From: Streptomyces sp. NBC_00234
GTDB taxonomy: Bacteria; Actinomycetota; Actinomycetes; Streptomycetales; Streptomycetaceae
DNA length: 64,000 nucleotides
Reading direction: 5' to 3'
NCBI RefSeq assembly: GCF_036195325.1
Contig: NZ_CP108101.1
Coordinates: 8,184,001-8,248,000 of the forward strand
Shown: in pieces, positions 8,250 through 16,360 of the stretch
How positions within the stretch are numbered: position 1 is the first letter of the stretch
Layout: every line of letters starts with the position of its first letter
Made by a program: the position numbers and the translations under genes
Notes under the pieces: model-generated
Seen by the model: only the letters and a program-made list of their open reading frames with translations
Databases searched by the model: none
Told to the model about the DNA's origin: nothing

Positions 8250-9203
8250 TCATGCTTCTATGCGTAGCCAGGTGTTGCCTGTGCGGAGCCAGAGGGAGCC
8301 GTCGCGGCCTTGGCCGCACCGCATGACTACTCGACCGGGCACCCGAAGCCGGTGGCGGCTGGTTACTGTCCAGGTGGCGCCGTTGAGCTTGGCGCGTGTG
8401 AGCTCGACGGACCGCTTGTTGTGGTCTCGGCGGGTGAGTACTGCCCGGTTGCCGCGGACCGCGAATCCGTCCGGTTGGGGAACGGGGCTGGCGTAGCTGG
8501 CCACGTCGCCGGTGGACGGAGTGATCTGTGTCAGGAAGGTGCTGCCCCTGCTGCTGCCGGAGTACCAGACGAGCCAAACGTGCTCGTTCTCAGTCGCGGC
8601 GGTGCAGCCTTCCAATGGGTGGTCGGGCAGCCGTCCCTTGGGAGCCCAGTACGTCTGGCCCTGGGTGTTCCAGCCCGCGAGGCCTGCTGCTGACTCGGGG
8701 TGGCCGCCGTAGATGCCTTCGTCGCCATAAGCCGTCCAGATACCTCCGTGGAGGTCGGTGACCAGGGCGGGGATGTCATCGCCGACGCAGAACTCTCCTT
8801 CAGGTGTACCCGACGGGGAGAACACCACCGCGTTGGGCGTCCAGGAGCCCTCGGTCTCGTTCCGGAACGTACGACCGCTCACGAGCAGGCATCGGGAATC
8901 CGGGAGCATGGCCAAGTGGCTGGGCCGAATCCGGATGTCCTTCACCAGGATGCGCCGCTCTTCCTGTCCTGCGACGGTGACCAGCTCACCGGTGAAAGGG
9001 AGTTCCGGCCCCCACCCGATCCACCCCTTGATGTATCGGGTGTGCTTAAGGTATCGCCGGTGGACCAGCAGGACCGCGAGCTCACCGGCGGGACCGACGC
9101 TCCACCAAAGGGCTCGGAGCCCCCGCACGGCATCGGCAGCGGGAAGATGCCACACCTTGTGTATCGCGGTATCGGAACGAGCAGTAATGGGGCGGAGATT
9201 CAT
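8250..9203 (-). CDS. Hypothetical protein, beta-rich, 317 residues
   Basis: The reading frame is open from GTG 9239, but ATG 9203 has an AGAGG upstream at a usual distance and is preferred. The protein has no signal peptide or membrane helix. It is rich in aromatic residues and glycine with repeated strand-like blocks (VVFSPSGTPEGEFCVGDDI, DLHGGIWTAYGDEGIYGGHP, NEHVWLVWYSGSSRGSTFLT, GSLWLRTGNTWLRIEA), each resembling the D-x-x-G-x-x-W/Y blade pattern of beta-propellers. I do not recognise a named family. It is intact, flanked by IS remnants on both sides, and not in an operon. Confidence 0.7.
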   Translation of the reverse strand: MNLRPITARSDTAIHKVWHLPAADAVRGLRALWWSVGPAGELAVLLVHRRYLKHTRYIKGWIGWGPELPFTGELVTVAGQEERRILVKDIRIRPSHLAMLPDSRCLLVSGRTFRNETEGSWTPNAVVFSPSGTPEGEFCVGDDIPALVTDLHGGIWTAYGDEGIYGGHPESAAGLAGWNTQGQTYWAPKGRLPDHPLEGCTAATENEHVWLVWYSGSSRGSTFLTQITPSTGDVASYASPVPQPDGFAVRGNRAVLTRRDHNKRSVELTRAKLNGATWTVTSRHRLRVPGRVVMRCGQGRDGSLWLRTGNTWLRIEA

Positions 9204-9449
9204 GGGCAGTCGCCTCTGGGACTCCGGGAGCTGAGCCACCCGAAGAGCGCTACCTTACCGGCCCTCGCCTGGGTACAACTCCGTGGGCCATCCGTCCAGC
9301 GGTCGTGTCACAGGACATCCAGTGTCGAAATGTGCCTCGAACTATGCCTCTCACCTAGTGCTCTGACCGGAAACGATCAACGACTTGGTGTCGACTGACC
9401 CTGTTCCGTTTGGATGTGACGACACATCTGTTCGATGCGAGGAGGTGCG

Positions 9450-9705
9450 ATGGCAAGGCCGGTCAGGGTGCGCTGAGCAGGAGGGGCAGACGCTTCAGGG
9501 GATCGCGCGGCGGGGTAGCACCAGCACGCTGAGGTTCCGGCGGGCGATGATGCCGTTGGCCTCGGCTGACAGGAACACCGGGCACCGCTAATTGCGCTGG
9601 CGCAACCAGAGCGCCCTCCACCACTCCGTCCTGGCCGCCCCACGGCGCAAACGCGCGCGTCTCCGCAGCGAGAGGTGCATTCGGTGGGCGGTCGACACTG
9701 GCAGC
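9450..9705 (+). pseudogene. IS630-type transposase, internally deleted
   Basis: ATG 9450, with GGAGG at 9441, begins MARPVRVR, followed in other frames by EQEGQTLQGIARRGST and LRFRRAMMPLASA, the N-terminal helix-turn-helix start of Streptomyces IS630-like transposases. The next block, LRWRNQSALHHSVLAAPRRK and ARLRSERCIRWA (9592-9705), matches the C-terminal tail of the same family. About 900 bp of the catalytic centre is missing between the two, so this is a deletion remnant. Confidence 0.65.
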
Positions 9706-9734
9706 AGCGTCCTGAGGATCCCCGCCACGGCCAT

Positions 9735-10121
9735 CTACTCGGCCATCTCCTCGGGAGAACGACGAGTGATCTCCTTACCCGCTTCGGTCTCCGCCAGGGT
9801 CACTGCACCGATCCAATTGTCATGCGGGTACTCCCAGTTGGATGCGTCCTCCAGGACCGCCCGAAGCTGGTCACGAGGCACCAGCTCCCCGAGCTGGAAA
9901 CCCTCCTCCCCTGACGGCGACGTCCACGGCGCGACTCGACGAACCTCGATCCATCCACGATCGATGAGAGTGAGCAAGATCCCTGCCAGCTCCTTCACGG
10001 GCCGGGACTGATCGGCATCGTCGAGATCTCCCCAGACACCAGCCAGGATGTCGATCTCATATGAATTGACCATGAACGCTTCCTCGGACTGGGTCAACGC
10101 CTGCCACTCACGCTCGCTCAT
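9735..10121 (-). CDS. Hypothetical protein, 128 residues
   Basis: Starts MSEREWQALTQSEEAF and is acidic, with a winged-helix-like central region: LAGILLTLIDRGWIEVRRV, then GFQLGELVPRDQLRAVLED, ending in TLAETEAGKEITRRSPEE. The middle part (a helix followed by a D-R-G-W-I-E-V strand) resembles small DNA-binding or effector-associated wing domains of Streptomyces, but no family name can be given. No signal peptide. Intact and monocistronic. Confidence 0.65.
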   Translation of the reverse strand: MSEREWQALTQSEEAFMVNSYEIDILAGVWGDLDDADQSRPVKELAGILLTLIDRGWIEVRRVAPWTSPSGEEGFQLGELVPRDQLRAVLEDASNWEYPHDNWIGAVTLAETEAGKEITRRSPEEMAE

Positions 10122-10327
10122 TCACCGATCATCACAGGACACCCCGGTGATCGTTTACCGTCCCTTCGCCTGATCATGTGCTCCGACCAAGGTGCACTGA
10201 TCAACCACTTGTCGATGAGCGACGGCCATGTAGTCGATTCGAGTGCCGGCCGCCGTCTGGGCGGTGTCCGGTTTGTTGTCCGTCGTCGTGGACATTCGGC
10301 TCGTGCTGACGGACATGCCTGCGGAAC

Positions 10328-10594
10328 TCAACAGACATTTCCGCCGAGCGAAGAGGAACAGCCAGATCGTGGTTCGAGGTCGTGGCTAGTCCTTCCGGCG
10401 CGCAGCAGTGTCTGCACGACGATGCTCGCCTCGGCTTCCCCGCCGATCTGACACAGGGCTTTGGCCGAGTGGACGAGGGTCCACACGTTTCGCGCGTCCA
10501 GCATCTGCCTCAGCCGTGGCAGGGCGGCTGAGGCGGGCGCATCCGCTACCGCCGACTCCCCAGGTGGGATCAGCCCTTCAGTCGTCGGGCTCAT
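10328..10594 (-). CDS. Short HEAT-like fragment
   Basis: 88 residues from 10594, overlapping the end of the next upstream gene by 17 bp. Its middle (LPRLRQMLDARNVWTLVHSA then KALCQIGGEAEASIVVQTLL) has the helix-turn-helix spacing of one HEAT repeat; the tail is low-complexity. It may be a remnant of a larger HEAT protein rather than a working gene. Confidence 0.35.
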   Translation of the reverse strand: MSPTTEGLIPPGESAVADAPASAALPRLRQMLDARNVWTLVHSAKALCQIGGEAEASIVVQTLLRAGRTSHDLEPRSGCSSSLGGNVC

Positions 10595-10859
10595 TCCTCC
10601 ATGGGTAGCCGTAGTGGTCCAAACGCTTCCGCTCTCCTATGACGAGAAGGCTCGAAAACGCACCCATGGCACAGCTGTACAGGGCGACTTGCAGGTCCAC
10701 CCTGGCGAGAGCGAAGGCGCAGAGACCGCCGAAGAAGAGGCCACCAACGAGTCCGCGGAGCACTGGATGGCGGAGGAACCGTCCGCGTGGCCGCGAGGGT
10801 GGCCGATCACCCCCCAACCAGCGGTCGACCACGCACAGCACCCGCTTGACTGCGCCCAT
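10578..10859 (-). CDS. Small two-helix membrane protein
   Basis: 93 residues: a basic N-terminal region (RPPSRPRGRFLRHPVLRG), then two hydrophobic segments VGGLFFGGLCAFALARVDL and VALYSCAMGAFSSLLVIG, then a short charged tail. This is a simple hairpin membrane protein with no recognised family. It is on the same strand as, and overlaps, the HEAT-like fragment. Confidence 0.55.
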   Translation of the reverse strand: MGAVKRVLCVVDRWLGGDRPPSRPRGRFLRHPVLRGLVGGLFFGGLCAFALARVDLQVALYSCAMGAFSSLLVIGERKRLDHYGYPWRNEPDD

Positions 10860-10949
10860 CCCTGCGCCCCCGGCCCAGGCCGGCTACCGAAAGAGGCAAG
10901 AGGGGTCGGTTCATCCCGGTGACCCGTTGATCACGAATTGCTCCGCACC

Positions 10950-11477
10950 CTAGCGCCGTCTGCGTCCGCCCTGCTGTCTGTCCTTGGCCTTGCCTCTGCG
11001 TGTGCCCGGAGTTTGCACCGGGCCCCCCTGCCAGTCGATGCTGTCGTCATCCGACAGGCTTGCCGCATACGAGAGCGCATGCTGGACCAGCAGCGCCAGC
11101 AGGCGCTTGGACTCCGCGGAAGGAAGCTCGCCCTGCCAGGGGCAGACCGAGTGCCAAGCCTGGCTCGGGTCAGTCAGGGGTGGGCAGGGCTCTGCGTACT
11201 CCAAAGGCTCGGTTGGCGCTCCTGGAAGGCGCACTAGCAGTGTGCTCGTGCCCCGTGCGACGACCGCGGCGATGCCCTTGGCTGCGAGAACCGGCACCCC
11301 GAATGTCGCCAGGACGGGCCATCGAGGAGCAAGGTCCTCAAGTCTCGCGACCAAATCGGGGTGGGTGTGTAACTCCCACCCCTCGTAGGCGTAAGTACCG
11401 CGCTCCTGCGGAACGCCCTGCTTCCGCAGCAGGTCGAGCAGCGCCGTGTTCTGAGGCAGTCTTGGCAGCAGAGTCAT
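10950..11477 (-). CDS. Hypothetical protein, 175 residues
   Basis: Starts MTLLPRLPQNTALLDLLRKQ and contains RGTYAYEGWELHTHPDLVAR, a central hydrophobic part (WPVLATFGVPVLAAKGIAAV), and a C-terminal helix with ESKRLLALLVQHALSYAASL, ending in a basic tail rich in R and K. No signal peptide and no recognised domain. The codon pattern and length make it a likely real gene. Confidence 0.6.
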   Translation of the reverse strand: MTLLPRLPQNTALLDLLRKQGVPQERGTYAYEGWELHTHPDLVARLEDLAPRWPVLATFGVPVLAAKGIAAVVARGTSTLLVRLPGAPTEPLEYAEPCPPLTDPSQAWHSVCPWQGELPSAESKRLLALLVQHALSYAASLSDDDSIDWQGGPVQTPGTRRGKAKDRQQGGRRRR

Positions 11478-11808
11478 GCCCCGACACGCTACGCGCCGCT
11501 CAGCGAAGGTTCTCTATGCCCGGCAGAGCCCGGGCCACATCGTGTGCGGTCACGCGACCGTTCCACTGCACCCCCTGACAGCCGACAGCAGGCAGCCGCC
11601 CCGGTCCGGGATGCGTCCGCGCTTGCCGAGCGTGCCTGCCGCAGCGCTGCTGCGCCGAAGCTCGCTAGCTGTCACCAGGATTGATGGTGGTCTGCGGGAT
11701 CTGCGGGATCTGCGTATGTGGGAGTGCAGGAGTGGTCATCGGATCGGCACGGTACGCGGTACGGATGGTCGGGTCGGGGCCGTTGTGGTCACTGATCACG
11801 ACGGCATT
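11478..11808. other. 331-bp gap
   Basis: No gene is supported. A short triplication of the motif GATCTGCGG lies at about 11697-11725. The gap separates two minus-strand genes and should hold the promoter of the 11477 gene and the end of the ATP-grasp transcript. Confidence 0.5.
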
Positions 11809-12672
11809 TCAGCCGGTCAGGTGAGTGCCCGTGAGGTTCTGGCAGAACCGGCGGTCTCGCTCCGGTATCTGTGTCCGCGGACCAGCTGAGCGCAGGACGA
11901 CGTCCAGGACCCGGTCAGGATCTGCGGCGTAGCAATTGCTGAACCACGGCATGTTCGCCTCGACCACCGCCCACTGGCCGGCGGTAGCGTGTTCAGGTGT
12001 GGCCAGGAGCCCGACGTCCACCACCACCGCGCTGGGCAGGCTACCGGCGCACGTGGCCAGGAGATCGTTCGCGAATTCCAGGACAGCGGCTTCATAGCGG
12101 TGCCCGTCCAGCCGCTCGGCGTCGAGACGGCCGTAGGTGGCGTACTGCGAGCCCGTGCGGACCTCGCCGTCCAGGAGGTACAGGCGAAACTCCGCTGCCC
12201 AGGTCACCACGTCGCTGATTTGTACCGGCACGTTCAGCGACAGTTCCGGCGCTGTCGGGAGGCAACTACCGCTGGCGTAGACGGCGGCCGGGAAGCTTTT
12301 GTCACTCGGCGGCTTGACGAAAGCCGGCCGGAACAGACGGCGCGCCTCGCCCAGGGTCGCCATGGTGATGCGCCGTCCGGTGTACTCGTAGGGCAGTGTG
12401 GCCAGCCAGTCGTCAGATGGCTCCAGGAGCGCGATCTCAAGGGCGTCCACGACGCGTGCCGCGAAAACGGGGCCGCCGTAGTAGTGGCCACCAGGCATCC
12501 ATATGGCAGTGCCCGCACCGCCATGGGCGGGAAGCACTTGTACATCCATGCCCCGCCGATGCGCCGACCTCGAGAGCAGCTCGGATGTCGTGGTGTATTG
12601 CGGCGCCAACGCCAGGAAATCATGCCCCGTCACGATCGCTGACGATGCCACCGATTGGTCCGCACAGTCCAC
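11809..12672 (-). CDS. ATP-grasp domain protein (DUF4343 type)
   Basis: 287 residues, GTG start at 12672. The C-terminal half has the ATP-grasp pattern of the DUF4343 group: RRLFRPAFVKPPSDKSFPAA (nucleotide-binding lysines), QISDVVTWAAEFRLYLLDGE, SAVVVDVGLLATPEHATAGQ and the metal-binding VVEANMPWFSNCYAADPDRV, followed by VLDVVLRSAGPRT. ATP-grasp enzymes ligate a carboxylate to an amine or thiol; many of this subgroup are linked to peptide modification or cofactor chemistry. The N-terminal half has no named domain. No partner gene is near, so the substrate is unknown. Confidence 0.75.
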   Translation of the reverse strand: MDCADQSVASSAIVTGHDFLALAPQYTTTSELLSRSAHRRGMDVQVLPAHGGAGTAIWMPGGHYYGGPVFAARVVDALEIALLEPSDDWLATLPYEYTGRRITMATLGEARRLFRPAFVKPPSDKSFPAAVYASGSCLPTAPELSLNVPVQISDVVTWAAEFRLYLLDGEVRTGSQYATYGRLDAERLDGHRYEAAVLEFANDLLATCAGSLPSAVVVDVGLLATPEHATAGQWAVVEANMPWFSNCYAADPDRVLDVVLRSAGPRTQIPERDRRFCQNLTGTHLTG

Positions 12673-12870
12673 TGCATTCGGTCAGGCCAGAGGACTTACT
12701 GGCGCTCGGTCCTACCGACGCCACCCCAACATCGCCCGGCCATGGTCCGTACCGTCGCCAAGCGCGAATGGATCATGAAGAGTCTGCCGTTCTGCCTTAT
12801 CTGGGACTCCGGCGCCGGCAAGTCTCACCAGGCCGGCTGTCCCGTCGGCCCGCGCCCGGCCCTGTGTGTG

Positions 12871-13000
12871 ACCGGAGTGGGGTCGGTCCGGACACTGTGA
12901 GATCACTGGAGGGGGGTCGGTCCGGGCCCTGTGAGATCACCGGAGTGGATTCGGTTCGCTTTGTGCGTCACGGGAGTGGAAGCGGTTCCGCAGTCGGGGC
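12871..13000 (+). repeat. Four imperfect tandem repeats of about 34 bp
   Basis: Copies start at 12871, 12905, 12939 and 12970 (spacing 34, 34, 31). Each begins ACCGGAGTGG or a close variant, followed by TCGGTCCG and, in the first three, GTGAGATC or a similar end. They lie 60-190 bp upstream of the amidase gene in the 385-bp gap after the ATP-grasp gene. No other gene is visible in that gap. Confidence 0.7.
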
Positions 13001-13057
13001 GGTCAGAGCTCTGCCTCTCGCGCAGGGAGGTGTCATGTCTATGATGCTGGTCCTCTT

Positions 13058-14173
13058 GTGAAGGGACTGACCTTGCGTCACCAGCCATACGTAAACCGGC
13101 GAACCGTCCTCCAGGCGGCGGGAGTCGCTGCTGCGGCGGGCCTCGCCACAACTGCCCCCGCCTCGGCCGCCTCGGCCGCGCCGGCCTCTCCGGCGGCCCG
13201 GGTGCCCCGGACCCTCGCCAGCCCTGTCAGCAGCGCGGCCGGACGGACGGTCCGAGCGGACTTCCCCATCGAGTACGTCGGAGTTTCCTGGAACGGGCCC
13301 CGGCGCGGGGCGGGAATCCGGCTGCTCGGGCAGGACGGCAGCCGCGGCGAGTGGACCACGCTGCAGCCCATGTGCGCGGGCGGTGCCGATGGGGACCCCG
13401 CCACGCGCGTCGGCGTGCTGGTGCCGGCCGGCGGTGCCGCCGGGTACGAGATCCGCCTGCCGGACGGAGCCGACGACCTGCGAGCGACCGCCGTCGACAC
13501 GGTCAACGGCCCTACCGCTGCGGCTTCCAGCGACCCCGCGACCCGCAGCATCGAGGGGGTCGAGTACATCACGCGCGCCGGCTGGGGAGCCGACGAGTCG
13601 CTGCGCTTCAAGGCGGACGGCAGCGAGAACTCGCCGCCGACCTACTACCCGGCGCAAACCCTGACCGTCCATCACACGGCCGGCGTCAACGGCGACCCGG
13701 ACCCGGCGGCCACGATCCGTGCGTACTACTACCAGCACGCGATCACGAACGACTGGGGCGACATCGGCTACCACTTCCTCATCGACGAGGCCGGGCGGAT
13801 CTACGAGGGCCGGTACTCGGGCGATGACGGTCTCCCGGCCCACGACACCACCGGGAAGATGGTGACCGCCTTCCACGCGGCCGGGTACAACTCGGGCAAC
13901 CTCGGGATCGCTCTGCTCGGCACCTTCAGTGACCAGTCCACCGCCACGGCGGCTCGTGACTCGCTCACCCTGCTCCTGGCGACGCTGTCCGCGGTGCATG
14001 GCTTCGACCCGCAGGCCGACGTCACCTTCGTCAACCCGGTCAACGGGGTCACGAGGAACGTTCCCATGATCAGCGGCCACCGCGACTGGCTCGCCACGGA
14101 ATGCCCCGGCACCACGCTGTACGGCGAGTTGCCGGCGCTGCGGGCGGACGTCGCCGCGGTCTTCTCCGGCTGA
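13058..14173 (+). CDS. Tat-exported peptidoglycan amidase (Amidase_2/PGRP)
   Basis: 371 residues, GTG start 13058. A twin-arginine signal (NRRTVLQAAGVAAAAGLA, residues 13-30, with cleavage near APASAASA) precedes a beta-rich domain (about 60-160) and a catalytic amidase domain (about 170-370). The latter has EYITRAGWGADESLRF, the first zinc histidine in LTVHHTAGVNGDPDP, DIGYHFLIDEAGRIYEGR and the second zinc histidine and cysteine in ISGHRDWLATECPGTTLY. This is N-acetylmuramoyl-L-alanine amidase chemistry, cutting the amide between the glycan and the stem peptide outside the cell. Intact and monocistronic: a strong terminator lies immediately after it. The tandem repeats upstream may belong to its promoter. 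Confidence 0.9.
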   Translation: MKGLTLRHQPYVNRRTVLQAAGVAAAAGLATTAPASAASAAPASPAARVPRTLASPVSSAAGRTVRADFPIEYVGVSWNGPRRGAGIRLLGQDGSRGEWTTLQPMCAGGADGDPATRVGVLVPAGGAAGYEIRLPDGADDLRATAVDTVNGPTAAASSDPATRSIEGVEYITRAGWGADESLRFKADGSENSPPTYYPAQTLTVHHTAGVNGDPDPAATIRAYYYQHAITNDWGDIGYHFLIDEAGRIYEGRYSGDDGLPAHDTTGKMVTAFHAAGYNSGNLGIALLGTFSDQSTATAARDSLTLLLATLSAVHGFDPQADVTFVNPVNGVTRNVPMISGHRDWLATECPGTTLYGELPALRADVAAVFSG

Positions 14174-14176
14174 CGG

Positions 14177-14237
14177 GACGGCCGCACGCCCGGCGGCGTC
14201 GGCAGTACGCTCGCCGACGCCCGGGCGTGCGGCCGTC
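14177..14237 (+). terminator. Strong hairpin terminator after the amidase gene
   Basis: A 17-bp perfect stem, GACGGCCGCACGCCCGG at 14177 paired with 14221-14237, encloses a second inverted repeat (GGCGTCGGC with its partner CGCCGACGCC). It starts 3 bp after the amidase stop. There is no U-tract, as is usual in actinomycetes. The convergent pseudogene ends at the same place, so it may serve both strands. Confidence 0.85.
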
Positions 14238-14594
14238 ATTGGAGGCGGCCGCTCAGCGCGGTCGCCTCACTGCTGTCTTGTTGCCGCGCCTTCGGGTCGA
14301 GTTTCGATCCGTCCAGCTTGTGCGGCTTTCCCTCGACGAGGATCTCAACGGCGTCGAACTTGCCGTATGTGGGGCGGAGTATCCGCAGCGGCTCGGGCAC
14401 CTGGTCGCCTTGGGCGTCCAGAGATTCCGGAGCAGGAAGAGACCGTTCGCAGTGAGCGCGGCATGGCCCCACCCGCCACGGTAGAAGGCCCGGACGACTT
14501 CGCCGGGCTCCAGCTCTAGCCAGCGGACGCACACCGGCGGCCGGCGTAGAGGGGGAGGACCGCCTACGTGGAACCGTTCGTGCCGAAGGTTCAA
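14236..14594 (-). pseudogene. Frameshifted PH-like small protein
   Basis: The first part (14594 to about 14420) reads VRWLELEPGEVVRAFYRGG then WGHAALTANGLFLLRNLWTP. After a one-base shift it continues EPLRILRPTYGKFDAVEILV and EGKPHKLDGSKLDPKARQQD to the stop at 14236. The L-T-x-x-x-L-F-L-L strand followed by K-x-D-A-V-E-I-L suggests a short bacterial PH-like domain of about 100 residues. One frameshift breaks it. Confidence 0.6.
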
Positions 14595-14835
14595 GGTCGC
14601 CCGTGGGTGAGCTGTATGCGAGCTCTGCCCGTGTACGTGCTGCCTCGGCCCGGAGTAGATGACGATCTGCTCAGCGTCGCCCAGTTGTAGGCCCGCATTT
14701 CCGATGTCATTTTCTCTCTGACAGTGGTCCTTTTCTGGCCCAAGGGACAGGGTAGTGAGAAGAACTCCTGTCTGACCGTTCGCCCGTAGTACTGCTGATG
14801 AACACCCTTTGTTTCAGCCTCATCAGGGAGAAGCC

Positions 14836-15351
14836 ATGAGACGAACCATCGTTGCCCTGTTGTCCCTTGCCACCGTTCTCCTCGGCGCGGTGCCTGCCTC
14901 GGCCGTGCCCGCCGGCACCAACAACGGCTGGGAACCGGCGCCCTCCGCGCCATGGGACGTCTCTGCAGGCGTTCGGTGTGACTTTCCCGTCCATGGCGAG
15001 CCCGTCGTCGATGAAGTGGTGCAGCGCGTGCTGGACACCCATCCCGACGGCTCCGCGAAGCGGGTCGCGTACAAAGGTGACTTGGTCGTGCGGGTCACCA
15101 ACACCGGGACCGGCGCCTTCTACGATGCGGACGCGAGCGGCACAGCCGTCGTCGACTACCGCACAGACGGCTCCCAGTTCTGGTCCGTACTCGGTCCCGT
15201 GCTGGTTGGTGTGGGGGAGGACAGGGGCAACCTGCCGCGCGGCCTGTACATCATCGACGGGATGTACACCTTGGACATCAACTCCACGGGATACAAGACC
15301 GTGAACATGGCGTACGGGACGCAGGACGACATCTGCGCGCGCATCGACTGA
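14836..15351 (+). CDS. Secreted hypothetical protein
   Basis: 171 residues from ATG 14836, with AGGGAGAA just upstream. A classic Sec signal (MRRTIVALLSLATVLLGAVP then ASAVPAG) is followed by a beta-rich domain with FPVHGEPVVDEVVQRVLDTH, LVVRVTNTGTGAFYDADASG, TAVVDYRTDGSQFWSVLGPV and RGLYIIDGMYTLDINSTGYK. This repeats a strand pattern found in secreted actinomycete proteins of unknown role. No catalytic motif. The stop is followed at once by a hairpin, so it is a single-gene unit. Confidence 0.75.
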   Translation: MRRTIVALLSLATVLLGAVPASAVPAGTNNGWEPAPSAPWDVSAGVRCDFPVHGEPVVDEVVQRVLDTHPDGSAKRVAYKGDLVVRVTNTGTGAFYDADASGTAVVDYRTDGSQFWSVLGPVLVGVGEDRGNLPRGLYIIDGMYTLDINSTGYKTVNMAYGTQDDICARID

Positions 15352-15352
15352 A

Positions 15353-15384
15353 CACGCAGCCTTGTAGGACCACGCGGCTGCGTG
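15353..15384 (+). terminator. Hairpin after the secreted protein gene
   Basis: Perfect 9-bp stem CACGCAGCC / GGCTGCGTG with a 14-base loop, starting 1 bp after the stop codon. Confidence 0.75.
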
Positions 15385-15459
15385 ACGGGGTGGCGAAGCG
15401 TCCGGTGGGCTTGATCCGCTTTGACGGACATTCGAGATCGGGGGTTCAGCCCGGGGAGG

Positions 15460-15665
15460 ATGTCCAACGTGGAGAGCATGGGGAAGAAGAAGCCTCGCCG
15501 CCCGCGCCGCTCGTTCACGCCCGAGTTCAAGGCCGAGATCGTCGGGCTGTGCCGACGGGGTGACCGCTCGGTCGGTCAGTCGCCAAGGACTTCGATCTGA
15601 CCCAGACCGCGGTGCGGGACTGGGCGAAGCAGACCGTGGTCGACGCGGGCGAGCTAATGGGCTGA
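15460..15665 (+). pseudogene. IS3-family OrfA remnant
   Basis: ATG 15460, with GGGGAGG before it, begins MSNVESMGKKKPRRPRRSFT then PEFKAEIVGLCRRGDRSVGQ, the N-terminal helix-turn-helix of IS3-family OrfA. A one-base shift then gives AKDFDLTQTAVRDWAKQT, the next helix of the same domain. The frame ends soon after and no OrfB follows. Confidence 0.75.
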
Positions 15666-15975
15666 AGGACGACGTCGTCTACGAGGTGCATATTTTGCGG
15701 GTCTGACGAAGAGCGACCGTACTGCAGTGAACAGGTAGTCGGAATCTCCAACGTCTCCGCGCTGGACGGCGGTCCTGACGCGGCCTGGCCGGTCGTACTG
15801 AACACCGTGAACAGGCTGTTCCCCACCCAGCCGGTAGTCGGCTAAGAGCCGGGCGAGGACCTGGCGGACGCTGTCCACCATGGCTTCGAGACGGTGGGTC
15901 CCCTGAGGATCTGGCTGCACGGCCAGTAGCCAGACCGGCTCCAGGGCCCGCCGGAAGCGGAATAGGTCCTGCCGG
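15654..15975 (-). pseudogene. Unidentified gene remnant
   Basis: The minus strand reads a protein-like string without clear limits: RHRQDLFRFRRALEPVWLL, LEAMVDSVRQVLARLLADYR and QRGDVGDSDYLFTAVRSLFV. It has helical patterning and normal codon use for this genome, but both ends are cut by IS remnants. I do not recognise the family. Confidence 0.35.
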
Positions 15976-15984
15976 TGCCGGACG

Positions 15985-16351
15985 TGAGTGAGGGAGACAT
16001 TCGGCCGGCACGGAGTGACCCACGGTGTGAACGGTCCCGTTCCCGCCGGCGAGAACTACGCCCCCACGACGGAGGACCTCGCTCGCCGAACTCCGGGCTG
16101 GCGACGCCTTGGACCTGTCCCGCGCCGCCGTCGACGGCTCGCATCTGCGGGCCCTGAAGGGCGGAGACGCCACGGAGCCCTCGCCAGTGGACCGGGGCAA
16201 GACGGGCAGCAAGCACCACGTCATTGTCGACGCCCACGGCATACTCCTGGCCGCCACCGTGACCGCTGGGAAATCCGCGCCGACATCCACCAGTTTCGTC
16301 ACCCTCGGCTGCGCAATCATCTGCCGGCGGCGCCTCAAAGAACAGTGCTGA
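15985..16351 (+). pseudogene. IS5-family transposase, internally deleted
   Basis: 16109-16351 reads MDLSRAAVDGSHLRALKGGD, then DRGKTGSKHHVIVDAHGILL, the first catalytic aspartate region of Streptomyces IS5 transposases. It jumps to SFVTLGCAIICRRRLKEQC, which is the extreme C-terminus of the same family. The middle third is missing. The piece upstream of 16109 is in another frame. Confidence 0.75.
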
Positions 16352-16360
16352 TCTGAGCCC

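Noticed and set aside
12871..13000. Tandem 34-bp repeats considered as a CRISPR array
   Set aside because: Repeats are contiguous without spacers and no cas gene is present.
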